Shown: positions 35,207-43,201 of the stretch, in pieces
How positions within the stretch are numbered: position 1 is the stretch's first letter
How the letters are laid out: each line of letters begins with the position of its first letter
Assembly: GCF_020537505.1 (NCBI RefSeq)
Contig: NZ_JAJBMO010000001.1
Span: 186,001-250,000 of the forward strand
Source of the DNA: Blautia glucerasea
GTDB lineage: Bacteria; Bacillota; Clostridia; Lachnospirales; Lachnospiraceae
DNA length: 64,000 nt
Reading direction: 5' to 3'
Notes under the pieces: generated by a model
What the model saw: the letters and a program-made list of their open reading frames with translations, nothing else
The model's database searches: none
Told to the model about the DNA's origin: nothing
Position numbers and translations under genes: made by a program

Positions 35207-36442
35207 TTATTTATTTACAACTGCGATCTTAAGACCGGTCATTGCAAGGTTCTTCTTTAATGCTTCATTGATCTCCTCAAGCGGATACTTGTCTGTGATC
35301 AGTTCAGACATTGGAAGTCCGATTGCGTTTGCTCTCTTAAGGAAGTCAAATGTTGTAACGTAATCTCTTAAGGTGTATACCCAGGAGCCTACGATTGTGA
35401 TCTCTTTGGAGCAGATGTCAAAGTGCGGGTTGATTGTAGCATCTCCACCATTGATGAAGAAACCAAGCTCGCAAAGACCGCCGCCGTTGCGGATAAATTT
35501 GTAGATGTTTGCATGAGCAACAGGTGATCCTGTGCACTGGAATGCAAAGTCTGCAAGATGTCCGCCGAACTGATCCTTAACAGCCTCAGCAAGTGCTTCG
35601 ATTCCTTTGTGCTCCATGAAGTTTACGCTCATGGTAGCGCCCATTCTCTTAGCGAAATCAAGACGCTGCTGATTTCCATCTACTGCGCAGATGTTCTCGA
35701 TACCCATGGTACGAAGAACTGCGATGCAGATCAGACCAATCGGTCCGCATCCCTGTACAACAACTCTGCTGTTGAAACGAAGGATACCAGTTGTTTTTGC
35801 TCTCTCAACTGCATGTACAAGAACTGCACATGGCTCGATCAGGATACGGGAATCCAGATCAAGGTCGCTTACGTTGAAGAATGTGCTTCCGAAGTTTCCG
35901 CCTCTGATGAAGATGTAATCAGAGAACCATCCGTTCAGATGTACATCATCATCTGGAAGAAGTCCGTATACGTCAGCTCCGCCAACGTTCTTTTTGTTCA
36001 GGTCGAACATTGTGATCTCCGGATCATCCTTGAAGATCATACAGGTAACAACTTTATCACCGATCTTAACTGGTTTTCCAGCTGTATCAGTCTTAACATT
36101 TTTACCCATGGCAACGATCTCACCAGTTCCCTCATGTCCAAGTGCAACTGGGATCAGGTTAAATGGGTCTCTCTTGAATTCGTGAGCATCAGTACCGCAA
36201 ACGCCGCAGCCTTCTACTTTAACAAGGATGTCGTCGTCACCAACTGGTGGAATCGGGTACTCTTTGATGTCGAAATGCTCTTTCTCAGTCAGAACTGCAA
36301 CGTGTGCAGTTTTTGGGATAGCGCCTGCCGGTGCAGCAGCAGCTGGAGCTGCAGCTGGTGCAGAAGCTGCCGGTGCAGTTCCAGCCATTCCAGCAAGAAC
36401 CTGTTTTACGATTTCTTCGATATTTACGTTATTCATATCCAT
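35207..36442 (-). CDS. Zinc alcohol dehydrogenase with N-terminal encapsulation peptide
   Basis: 411 residues from ATG 36442 (GACAGGAGGAAAC upstream). Residues 3-20 (MNNVNIEEIVKQVLAGM) form an amphipathic helix, then an Ala/Pro linker to about residue 43. The medium-chain dehydrogenase follows: GCGVCGTDAHEF and GHEGTG for catalytic zinc, and GCGPIG for NAD. The structural-zinc Cys cluster is not evident. Inside the compartment it would reduce lactaldehyde or propionaldehyde and recycle NADH from PduP. It sits directly after pduP. Confidence 0.88.
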   Translation of the reverse strand: MDMNNVNIEEIVKQVLAGMAGTAPAASAPAAAPAAAAPAGAIPKTAHVAVLTEKEHFDIKEYPIPPVGDDDILVKVEGCGVCGTDAHEFKRDPFNLIPVALGHEGTGEIVAMGKNVKTDTAGKPVKIGDKVVTCMIFKDDPEITMFDLNKKNVGGADVYGLLPDDDVHLNGWFSDYIFIRGGNFGSTFFNVSDLDLDSRILIEPCAVLVHAVERAKTTGILRFNSRVVVQGCGPIGLICIAVLRTMGIENICAVDGNQQRLDFAKRMGATMSVNFMEHKGIEALAEAVKDQFGGHLADFAFQCTGSPVAHANIYKFIRNGGGLCELGFFINGGDATINPHFDICSKEITIVGSWVYTLRDYVTTFDFLKRANAIGLPMSELITDKYPLEEINEALKKNLAMTGLKIAVVNK

Positions 36443-36459
36443 TTTTATGTTTCCTCCTG

Positions 36460-37848
36460 TCAGCGAATGCAAAGGCTGTCTGCCATTACGCAGCGTCTTC
36501 TCTTGGTGAATGTGCTTGCGCTTGTAAGTCCCTCACCGGTACGGCTTGCGATTGTAAATGTGCAGTAACCCTCTCCGCCAAATCCAAGTGCTGCATAGGA
36601 AGGTGCATTCTTAACAAGGATTGCGGTATCGATTGCTTTCGCATATTTGGTGATATTGTCAATGTTCTTGGAATGAATGTGTGCAGAGTGGCGGTTGCCA
36701 TGCTCAAGCCATACGGCCTGCTCTACTGCATCATCAAAGTCTTTTGCTCTTACAACGCCAAGGATCGGCATCATAAGCTCTGTGGCGATAAGTGGATGTT
36801 CCTTCGGTCCCTCAAATACGATGCAGCGGATGTTTGCAGGAGCATTTACTCCGATCATGGAAAGTAATGTTCTTGCGTCACGTCCAACACATTTACGGTT
36901 CAGCTTGCCGCCTGCAAGAACAGTCTCAACAAGTTTGTCCTGTTCTTCCTTGGAAGCCAGGTAACAGTCATTCTCGCTTACCAGATAATGCATAAGCTCA
37001 TCTGTGATAGAAGCAACTGCTACGATTTCCTTCTCTGCAATACAAGGAAGGTTGTTATCGAATGTACATCCATTTACGATATCCTGGGCAGCTTTTCTTA
37101 CGTCTGCCGTCTCATCTACAACTGCTGGCGGGTTTCCTGCACCAGCACCGATTCCACGTTTTCCAGAGGAAAGAACTGCGGTAACAACGCCAGGGCCGCC
37201 TGTCGCTGCGATAAGTGGAATATCTTTATGTTTCATCATGATATTGCTTGTCTCTAATGTAGGCTTCTCTACTGTAACTGCGATATTGTCCGGGCCGCCT
37301 GACTCCAGGGATGCCTCGTTCAGAAGGTTGATCGCATAAATAGAAGTCTTGATTGCTGCCGGATGTGGGTTGAATACAACTGTATTTCCACCTGCCAGCA
37401 TGCCGATGGTATTACACAGAATGGTCTCACTTGGGTTGGTACACGGAGTGATCGCTCCGATTACGCCGAATGGTCCCATCTCGATCAGGGTTAAGCCTCT
37501 GTCGCCAGACCATGCTGTTGTGCTGAGATCTTCTGTACCTGGGGTTTTATCAGCCACCAGATGGTGTTTCAGGATCTTATCTCCTACATTTCCCATTCCG
37601 GTCTCATCAACACCCATACGTGCAAGGATTTCTGCATTTTCTTTGGTTTTTCTACGAATGCAGGTAATAATTTTTTCTCTCTGGTCCAAGGACATTTTCC
37701 GAACGATCTTCTGAGAAGCTTTCGCTGCCTCGATGGCTTCGTTCATATCTTTGAAAATTCCATGTTTACCGGCCGGAGCGTCTGCAATCTGCATTTTCGC
37801 CATTACTTCCTGTACAATATCCTGTACCATGCTTTCGCTGATTGGCAT
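36460..37848 (-). CDS. pduP: CoA-acylating aldehyde dehydrogenase PduP
   Basis: 462 residues from ATG 37848 (AAGGAGGAACAATC upstream). The N-terminal helix SESMVQDIVQEVMAKMQ matches the encapsulation peptide of PduP. The dehydrogenase core has TPCTNPSETILCN, an NAD-binding GGPGVV and catalytic Cys in NNLPCIAEKE. It oxidises an aldehyde to acyl-CoA with NAD. The usual substrate is propionaldehyde; with the aldolase next door, lactaldehyde is also possible. Confidence 0.93.
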   Translation of the reverse strand: MPISESMVQDIVQEVMAKMQIADAPAGKHGIFKDMNEAIEAAKASQKIVRKMSLDQREKIITCIRRKTKENAEILARMGVDETGMGNVGDKILKHHLVADKTPGTEDLSTTAWSGDRGLTLIEMGPFGVIGAITPCTNPSETILCNTIGMLAGGNTVVFNPHPAAIKTSIYAINLLNEASLESGGPDNIAVTVEKPTLETSNIMMKHKDIPLIAATGGPGVVTAVLSSGKRGIGAGAGNPPAVVDETADVRKAAQDIVNGCTFDNNLPCIAEKEIVAVASITDELMHYLVSENDCYLASKEEQDKLVETVLAGGKLNRKCVGRDARTLLSMIGVNAPANIRCIVFEGPKEHPLIATELMMPILGVVRAKDFDDAVEQAVWLEHGNRHSAHIHSKNIDNITKYAKAIDTAILVKNAPSYAALGFGGEGYCTFTIASRTGEGLTSASTFTKRRRCVMADSLCIR

Positions 37849-37921
37849 GAGATTGTTCCTCCTTAAAAATCGCCTGCAGCTGCTCGGGTTTCTCACAGCT
37901 GCCAGCCTTTATAGTTTTTGA

Positions 37922-38785
37922 TTATTTCAGTCCTAACTGAGCCATAACCTGTTTTGTGATCTTAGCCACTAACTCTGCATCTGCGTTAGCTGTATCTGCT
38001 GCTGGAGCATCGCTTCCACCAACGAAATCATACTGATATCCTGGGAACTGTTTGTAGTCCTCATTGTGGCAGGCACCGCCGCAGTTGTGGCAGTTCATGC
38101 CATCTTTGTTCTGACAGAGGTTTGCAGGATGTTTTCCAGGCATACCGAATTTACGACGGATCTCATAAAGCTTCTTGATGTTCTCTTTGTCGAATTCCTT
38201 CGGGCCACCAAGAAGTTTGCTCTGATACAGAAGCTGCGCATAAAACTCTACAGACTCCATCTTCATGTATGCAGCGTTCAGGTCTGTGCTCCATGTAAGA
38301 GCTCCGTGGTTCTCAAGAAGAACTGCATCAAAGTATGGAAGATATTTCTCAAGGTTGTCCGGAATTTCCATTGTTGAAGGTGTACCGTACTCAGCGATCG
38401 GAACGCATCCAAGAGCGATAACAGCTTCTGGCATGATTGGCTGTGTAAGCGGGATACCTGCGATAGCAAAGGATGTTGCATAAATCGGATGAGCATGTAC
38501 AACAGATCCTACATCAGGTCTCTTCTCATATACTCTCATGTGCATCTTGATCTCAGAAGATGGTTTGAATCCTGGGTTAGCCTGAAGAACATTACCCTTA
38601 GCATCTACTTTACAGATGAACTCTGGAGTCATGAAGCCTTTGGATACACCAGTAGGTGTACAAAGGAACTCATTGTCATTCAGTTTTACGGAGATGTTAC
38701 CGTCATTTGCTGCAACCATGTTACGGTTATAGATTCTTCTTCCGATGTCGCAAATCTGTTTTTTGATTTCGTATTCGTTTACCAT
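37922..38785 (-). CDS. BMC-associated class II aldolase (fuculose/rhamnulose-1-phosphate type)
   Basis: 287 residues from ATG 38785, with AAGGAGGAAAAAAGC upstream. The class II aldolase fold has DGNISVKL, SSEIKMHM (catalytic Glu), HAHPIYAT and ENHGALTW (zinc His). A Cys-rich stretch CQNKDGMNCHNCGGAC follows at about 233-248, then a linker and a C-terminal amphipathic helix AELVAKITKQVMAQLG that fits an encapsulation peptide. It should cleave the 1-phosphate to DHAP and lactaldehyde in or beside the compartment. The Cys cluster is not part of E. coli FucA. Confidence 0.9.
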   Translation of the reverse strand: MVNEYEIKKQICDIGRRIYNRNMVAANDGNISVKLNDNEFLCTPTGVSKGFMTPEFICKVDAKGNVLQANPGFKPSSEIKMHMRVYEKRPDVGSVVHAHPIYATSFAIAGIPLTQPIMPEAVIALGCVPIAEYGTPSTMEIPDNLEKYLPYFDAVLLENHGALTWSTDLNAAYMKMESVEFYAQLLYQSKLLGGPKEFDKENIKKLYEIRRKFGMPGKHPANLCQNKDGMNCHNCGGACHNEDYKQFPGYQYDFVGGSDAPAADTANADAELVAKITKQVMAQLGLK

Positions 38786-38894
38786 GCTTTTTTCCTCCTT
38801 AAGCACATTCAGGTACGGTGGATTATGTAAGTTATAGTACCGCACCGGGTAACTTATCATGGCTAGGCATAGCTAGCCTGTTACTTTTTTGGTT

Positions 38895-38931
38895 ATGGTG
38901 TAAGTTTACACCATTCCACACCATAAGTCAA
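38895..38931 (-). promoter_or_regulatory. Promoter and palindromic operator before the aldolase gene
   Basis: Minus-strand -35 TTGACT (38926-38931), 17-base spacer, -10 TAAACT (38903-38908). The -10 lies in ATGGTGTAA-gt-TTACACCAT (38895-38914); a further ACACCAT half-site lies at 38918-38924. This is a strong repressor-type operator. Confidence 0.75.
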
Positions 38932-38940
38932 GGTTTTTCC

Positions 38941-38993
38941 GTTGTTTTATGTTGTTTTGTGTGGAATTTTTCCCAGGTTGCTATGTTGTTTTT
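38941..38993 (-). promoter_or_regulatory. Repeated AAAACAACAT boxes upstream of the aldolase promoter
   Basis: Plus-strand ATGTTGTTTT at 38949 and 38983 (34 bases apart), with a partial copy at 38941. The same box occurs twice upstream of pduU. It may be a shared activator site. Confidence 0.4.
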
Positions 38994-39486
38994 CGTGGTT
39001 TTCCTGTTTTTTCCACATCTTCCTGATTGGCTTCTGCTTCTTCCCATGGCATCACATCCCCTTCTTCCCGAAGATGCTCCAGGATTTCCGGGATTCCCTG
39101 CTGTTTCTTGGAATCCACATAAAAAATGGTCTTGCAGCCGGCAAGCTTCAGCCAGGATGTGGCAAGCTTCACGTTGGCATTTGGATCATTGATCTTGGTC
39201 ACGATCCCGATCACCTCACGGTTCGCCATGCAGGTGATACAGGGCGGGAAAAGGCAGTAGGGCTCGATGGCGGAAACCAGCAGGCCTACCACATCAGATT
39301 CATATGTATATAACGCCAGGGCGTGTCCCAGTCCCTTGGTCTGGGCATACTCTCCTGGCGTATCCACGATCACATCAAAATTATTCACATACTGTGTTTT
39401 ATGGTAATGTATTTTTCACCGCGCAGGGCCTGGGTAAGAGTGGTCTTTCCTGCCTCGCTGCGGCCGATCAGAACAAGTTTCTTCAT
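38981..39486 (-). pseudogene. pduV: EutP/PduV-like GTPase, disrupted by a one-base frameshift
   Basis: From ATG 39486 the frame reads MKKLVLIGRSEAGKTTLTQ (P-loop) and GEK, then meets a stop. Adding one A to the five-A run at 39412-39416 (minus strand) restores YHKTQYVNNFDVIVDTPGEY and continues to 38981, a normal 168-residue EutP/PduV. The switch is exact, so this is either a real loss, phase variation or a base-calling error. It lies between pduU and the aldolase. Residual G-domain elements include DTPGEY and TKIN. Confidence 0.85.
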
Positions 39487-39492
39487 ATTATA

Positions 39493-39870
39493 TCAGGTCC
39501 TTGTGATCGGGCATAAAGTAAAGCCCAGTTTATTTCCCACGTAGTCCAGAATGGCGCTGGTGGATGCTTCCACTTCTGATACCGTACCGGTGATGATCAA
39601 GCTGCCGCTGAAACGGTCTACAAATCCCAGTTCGATCCCGGATGACTTCATAGCGATATCCGCCATAATGATAGCGGTCTCTGCCGGGCTTACGGTCATG
39701 ATTCCGATGGCTGCCCTTGAATAATCCAAAGAGGGATCCAGCCCCAGTTTGGTATAAAGGATCTTATCCGGATTGGCAATGATGTGGGCCAGGGAAATCT
39801 GTTTGCCCGGAACCAGCTCCTGCACAATTCGCTGTTTCATTTCCGGAGACATATTATCTGTATATCCCAT
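39493..39870 (-). CDS. pduU: Circularly permuted BMC-H shell protein PduU/EutS
   Basis: 125 residues. It starts MGYTDNMSPEMKQRIVQELVPGKQ, with an N-terminal strand region (ISLAHIIANP) that forms the small beta-barrel of PduU, then the permuted BMC domain. It is the first gene of the BMC block and follows a near-perfect promoter. PduU is known to pair with PduV, which is the next gene. Confidence 0.93.
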   Translation of the reverse strand: MGYTDNMSPEMKQRIVQELVPGKQISLAHIIANPDKILYTKLGLDPSLDYSRAAIGIMTVSPAETAIIMADIAMKSSGIELGFVDRFSGSLIITGTVSEVEASTSAILDYVGNKLGFTLCPITRT

Positions 39871-39970
39871 TTTTACCTCCTAAAACGGACATGCCGCCCA
39901 GCGGCGGTATCACCATATTTGAAAGTCCGTATCTTCCTATAATCATATTTCTGAATATATCCTTTTTTTA

Positions 39971-39999
39971 ATTATACCTTTCCATTTCTTCACTGTCAA
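39971..39999 (-). promoter_or_regulatory. Consensus promoter of pduU
   Basis: Minus-strand TTGACA, 17-base spacer, TATAAT. It lies about 100 bases before the pduU start. Confidence 0.88.
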
Positions 40000-40049
40000 C
40001 AAAAAGCAACAGGTATCAGCATACTATATGTGGTTTTTTCTGTGTTTTA

Positions 40050-40121
40050 ATGTTGTTTTTATTTGTTTTCTATCCTTTTTCCGTTTTTACTGTTGACATG
40101 TTGTTTTTCCCCTGTCATACT
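40050..40121 (+). promoter_or_regulatory. Divergent promoter of the PHP gene, with two ATGTTGTTTTT boxes
   Basis: TTGACA (40093-40098), 17-base spacer, CATACT (40116-40121). Boxes ATGTTGTTTTT lie at 40050 and 40098, the second overlapping the -35. Confidence 0.6.
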
Positions 40122-40141
40122 AAAACAAAGGAGTTGATTTT

Positions 40142-40855
40142 ATGTATCTTTCTGATATACATACTCATTCTATTGCCAGCGGACACGGCACCAGCTGTAC
40201 CATCAGCGATATGGCGAAGGCAGCTTCCCGGAGGGGGCTGAAGCTTCTTGGGATCACAGATCACGGGCCGGCTACTCTGGCAGCTGGGACTTCCTCGTAT
40301 TTTCGAAGTCTGACCTATTCCCCCAGGAAACGTTTTGGAGTAGAATTATTGTATGGAATTGAACTGAATATTCTGGATACAGATGGAAAAGTAGATCTGG
40401 AACAGGAGCTTCTTAATAAGCTGGACTATGCCATTGCCAGCATGCATGATCAGAATTTCCATCCAGGGACGCAGAAAGAAAATACCACAGCATTTTTGAA
40501 TGTAATGAAAAATCCAGTGGTAAAAATACTGGGACATATTGACAATACCCGATATGATGTGGATTACGATGCAGTTGTAAAAGCCGCTGGCGAAAATGGC
40601 GTAATCCTGGAGATCAACGAAGCTTCCCTGGCTCCTTACGGATACCGGGGTGACACACGGGCTAACTGTGCACAGATTCTGGCCTGCTGCCGGAAGCATC
40701 TGGTTCCTATCGTACTTTCCAGCGACAGCCATGGGGCCGAACATATTGGAGATTTCACTTATGCTGCTGATTTCGTCCATGAGGCCATGTTTCCGGAAAG
40801 CCTGATTCTCAACAACCAGATTCCCAAATTAAAAATGCTGTTAAGTATAAGATAG
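40142..40855 (+). CDS. PHP-domain phosphatase (YcdX-like)
   Basis: 237 residues with PHP metal motifs: DIHTHSIASGHG at residue 4, ITDHGP near 38, ELN near 72, HIDNTRYD and SSDSHGAE near 195. The family are trinuclear-zinc phosphoesterases such as YcdX. AAAGGAGTTG precedes the ATG. It is divergent from the BMC block; the substrate is not known. Confidence 0.9.
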   Translation: MYLSDIHTHSIASGHGTSCTISDMAKAASRRGLKLLGITDHGPATLAAGTSSYFRSLTYSPRKRFGVELLYGIELNILDTDGKVDLEQELLNKLDYAIASMHDQNFHPGTQKENTTAFLNVMKNPVVKILGHIDNTRYDVDYDAVVKAAGENGVILEINEASLAPYGYRGDTRANCAQILACCRKHLVPIVLSSDSHGAEHIGDFTYAADFVHEAMFPESLILNNQIPKLKMLLSIR

Positions 40856-40899
40856 CGAAAATCCAGGCACGCAGTGTGAAATGCCGTCTATCCGATTGA

Positions 40900-41211
40900 C
40901 TATTTCTCATCTGTATTTCCCTGCTCCGCCGCTCTTACTTTCTGCATCATTGCCGCCAGTTCCTGGTATTTTCCAGTCACATAGCCGTAATTTTTCCTCT
41001 TATGGGGAAGCTGGCAGTTGGTGCAGTCCTTGAAGCCTTTTTCGTTATATTTAAAATTTCCGCCGCACTTATCTCCCAGTGCATAAAGAGGGCAATAGCA
41101 GAACAGGCAGTTAAAATCTTCCGGGTCTGCCCCTTTGTGGCAGGGGAAAAATTCGCATTTCTTGTGGCTGAAATAAGAGTATTCTTTGTCTTCCCAATAT
41201 TTCTTCTCCAT
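40900..41211 (-). CDS. Cysteine-rich small domain protein (PF04071-like)
   Basis: 103 residues. Ten Cys in two clusters (HKKCEFFPCHKG, NCLFCYCPLYALGDKCGG, CTNCQLPH) fit the Cys-rich small domain often found in cobalamin-related genes. It lies downstream of the cobalamin riboswitch with two terminator-like hairpins in between. This supports a role in cobalt or corrinoid handling, by association only. Confidence 0.85.
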   Translation of the reverse strand: MEKKYWEDKEYSYFSHKKCEFFPCHKGADPEDFNCLFCYCPLYALGDKCGGNFKYNEKGFKDCTNCQLPHKRKNYGYVTGKYQELAAMMQKVRAAEQGNTDEK

Positions 41212-41335
41212 ACTGTTCTCCTTATCTCCTATGGTTCAAACTCTTCTGTGCAAACCGTTTCATAATGTACAGCGCTTAAGCAGCACAAACTTGTTTCCAC
41301 CAGCTGACTACAATGTGTTTTTGCAATAAAAGAGT

Positions 41336-41360
41336 AAAAAAAATACCGCTATAGCGGTTT
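41336..41360 (-). terminator. Second hairpin with T-run in the riboswitch leader
   Basis: ACCGCTATAGCGGT palindrome followed on the minus strand by T8. Confidence 0.75.
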
Positions 41361-41510
41361 CCAAATCATCATCCTTATTTAAGAGGGAGCGATGCTACCC
41401 CGGGGTAGAATATGATCCGTTCATATATACGCGGAGGGAACGGTTTCATCCGAAGTAGTATCGCCTGCCATTTAATCTGTATAATTCTTCTGAACAGGCG
41501 ATTATTCCAT
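41361..41510 (-). ncRNA. Structured leader stretch between two terminators
   Basis: Hairpin-rich: TACCCCGGGGTA palindrome near 41396, CCGTTC/GAACGG near 41415-41440 and CGCCTG/CAGGCG near 41462-41500. No convincing ORF. It may be an extra regulatory RNA element or remnant of a deleted gene start. Confidence 0.35.
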
Positions 41511-41540
41511 AAAAAATGTCCACTCACAAAAGCGGACAAC
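41511..41540 (-). terminator. Expression-platform terminator of the cobalamin riboswitch
   Basis: TGTCCGC pairs with GTGGACA (one G-T) and is followed on the minus strand by TTTTTTA. Confidence 0.75.
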
Positions 41541-41599
41541 ATCTCGGGGCTGCGGATTCCCCAAAACTGGTTGTTACACTTTCATCGGAAGTTTAACCT

Positions 41600-41775
41600 C
41601 GCCATACCAAGCAGGTTTCCTGGCTCCAGGATCATCGCTCCTCTCTCCTTCTCATGCATCTGCACAATGGACTCTGAGATTCGCTCCTCTGTTACAGTGA
41701 CCGGATCGCTCAGGTTTCACACCTGATTCCCTCTTTCTGCCAGCTCATAGCCGTCAGCACTTAATATGTTCAATA
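41600..41775 (-). promoter_or_regulatory. Cobalamin riboswitch
   Basis: The B12 box AGCCAGGAAACCTGC is exact at 41611-41625 (minus). About 80-110 bases earlier in the RNA lies GGGAATCAGGTGTGAAACC then GATCCGGTCACTGTAAC, the conserved P3-J4/5 core of cobalamin aptamers. Bounds are approximate. A terminator hairpin follows at 41511-41540. It controls the transcript that reaches the Cys-rich gene at 40900. Confidence 0.9.
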
Positions 41776-41860
41776 TGGAATTATACTGACATTATAATAC
41801 CACCAGTCACTGTATTTGTCAACGCTTAAGGAGAAACTTTTGTTATTTTTTTATCAACCT

Positions 41861-41887
41861 GTTACTGGTCACGGAAAGAACAGTAAC
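41861..41887. repeat. Short copy of intergenic repeat family A
   Basis: GTTACTG...CAGTAAC inverted pair, matching the ends of the repeat at 14037. Confidence 0.4.
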
Positions 41888-41966
41888 AGCACTCTATAAA
41901 TGCTACCTGCAGGTTGCCTGCCAATGACTGCACGGGATATTGTTCATAAGCAAAGTTTAACGCGAT

Positions 41967-42998
41967 TCAGCCTACGATTGCCCGGATCTCCTCCACCAAA
42001 ACCTTCGCCGTCTTCTCATGAGATTTCTGTCCTGGATGCTGTCTTGAGCCAAATTCTCCCTCCAGGGTATCTGGCAGTTTCACAAACTTCACCCGTTCAT
42101 CCCCAGATTTTACCTTATAATTCTGAATCGCATTTTCAAGGGTAGGCTGGATTCCAATTCCAAGCATTCCGTAGCACCACAGGATGTAGCTTTCCGGATT
42201 ATAGTCACGCAGTTTTTTCAAAAAATCCTCTACTGCTTTTCCCACCTTTTCCATGTCCTTGGTGCCGCTGCCGTCATTTGTTCCCAGATTTACCACGATC
42301 ACGTCCGGCTGAAATTTCTGGAAATCCCATTTTTCAAAAGCTCCCAGTTCTTTGTTTCTCTCTCCGTTCAGCAGGCCGCACACCTGCTCATAATATGGCG
42401 GGATTGCCTGTTTTTCATCACCTTCCCAGGAACAGAAAACGCCCCATCCGCTCTGGCTTACGCAGTGATAGATTGCATCCAGCTCTTTTGCTGCCATATA
42501 CGCATAATTATCCACACAATTAAAGCAAAAAGAATTCCAGGTCATTTCCCCGCCCGCTCCACTTCCGCCTTCCCCGGAAGTGATACTGTCCCCGATCACC
42601 TCCAGCCTCATTTTCGGCTCTTCAAGAGGGCAAAATTCTCCATCTGTCTGCACACCCAGTATCTGGAATAGTGTTTTCTCATCTGTTGGAAAAGCCGGAG
42701 TATCACGAAGAAGCTTCACATTTCGTATCTTATCCCCCTCCATGTTTCGAAAGAGACAGATTTTCTGTTCCCCTTTGTTTACCATAAGGCGCTGGCTCAT
42801 CGCACCGTCTACGATTACGTCCGCCCAGGGCTCAAACAGCTCATAATCTGAGCGAACCGTCACCCACGCTTCTGTGGCCTTTATATTCATTTCAATCCCG
42901 GAAGCCGTCCAGAACAAGGTAACCGGCTCCAGACTGCCATTTGTCCGGCCAAGTACTCTTAAATATGAAATTTCCCTGATCTTATAATTTTTCAGCAT
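41967..42998 (-). CDS. SGNH acetyl esterase, CE2-like
   Basis: 343 residues without signal peptide. An N-terminal jelly-roll-like domain (1-125) is followed by an SGNH hydrolase domain with VIGDSITSGEGG (Ser), NLGTNDGSG (Asn) and the C-terminal RQHPGQKSH (His). This two-domain order matches carbohydrate esterase family 2. It probably deacetylates oligosaccharides in the cytosol. It stands alone; GAGAGGAAAAG precedes the start. Confidence 0.82.
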   Translation of the reverse strand: MLKNYKIREISYLRVLGRTNGSLEPVTLFWTASGIEMNIKATEAWVTVRSDYELFEPWADVIVDGAMSQRLMVNKGEQKICLFRNMEGDKIRNVKLLRDTPAFPTDEKTLFQILGVQTDGEFCPLEEPKMRLEVIGDSITSGEGGSGAGGEMTWNSFCFNCVDNYAYMAAKELDAIYHCVSQSGWGVFCSWEGDEKQAIPPYYEQVCGLLNGERNKELGAFEKWDFQKFQPDVIVVNLGTNDGSGTKDMEKVGKAVEDFLKKLRDYNPESYILWCYGMLGIGIQPTLENAIQNYKVKSGDERVKFVKLPDTLEGEFGSRQHPGQKSHEKTAKVLVEEIRAIVG

Positions 42999-43146
42999 CT
43001 TCTTTTCCTCTCTTCTGGTTCTATGAAGAGCATTTTTCGTTATCCTAGACGATTTAGCAGCTTCACAGCTGAATGCATAACAGCTATTGCTATTATACTT
43101 CTTTTCTATTTACATTTCTATATTCCAATAGAATTTTCCTCCTATA

Positions 43147-43181
43147 AAAAAGCCCTCCCGGACTTTTCATCCGAAAGGGCT
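43147..43181 (-). terminator. Terminator after the NlpC/P60 gene
   Basis: AGCCCT...AGGGCT hairpin with inner GGA/TCC pairing; the minus-strand tail is TTTTTT. Confidence 0.8.
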
Positions 43182-43201
43182 CTCATATTCATTTATTCAA
43201 A

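Noticed and set aside
39400..39420. Programmed -1 frameshift in pduV
   Set aside because: The A5 run lacks a canonical heptamer, and no downstream structure was evident; an indel or sequencing error is simpler, though not excluded.
41412..41726. 104-residue plus-strand frame
   Set aside because: It is the antisense of the cobalamin riboswitch and its leader.
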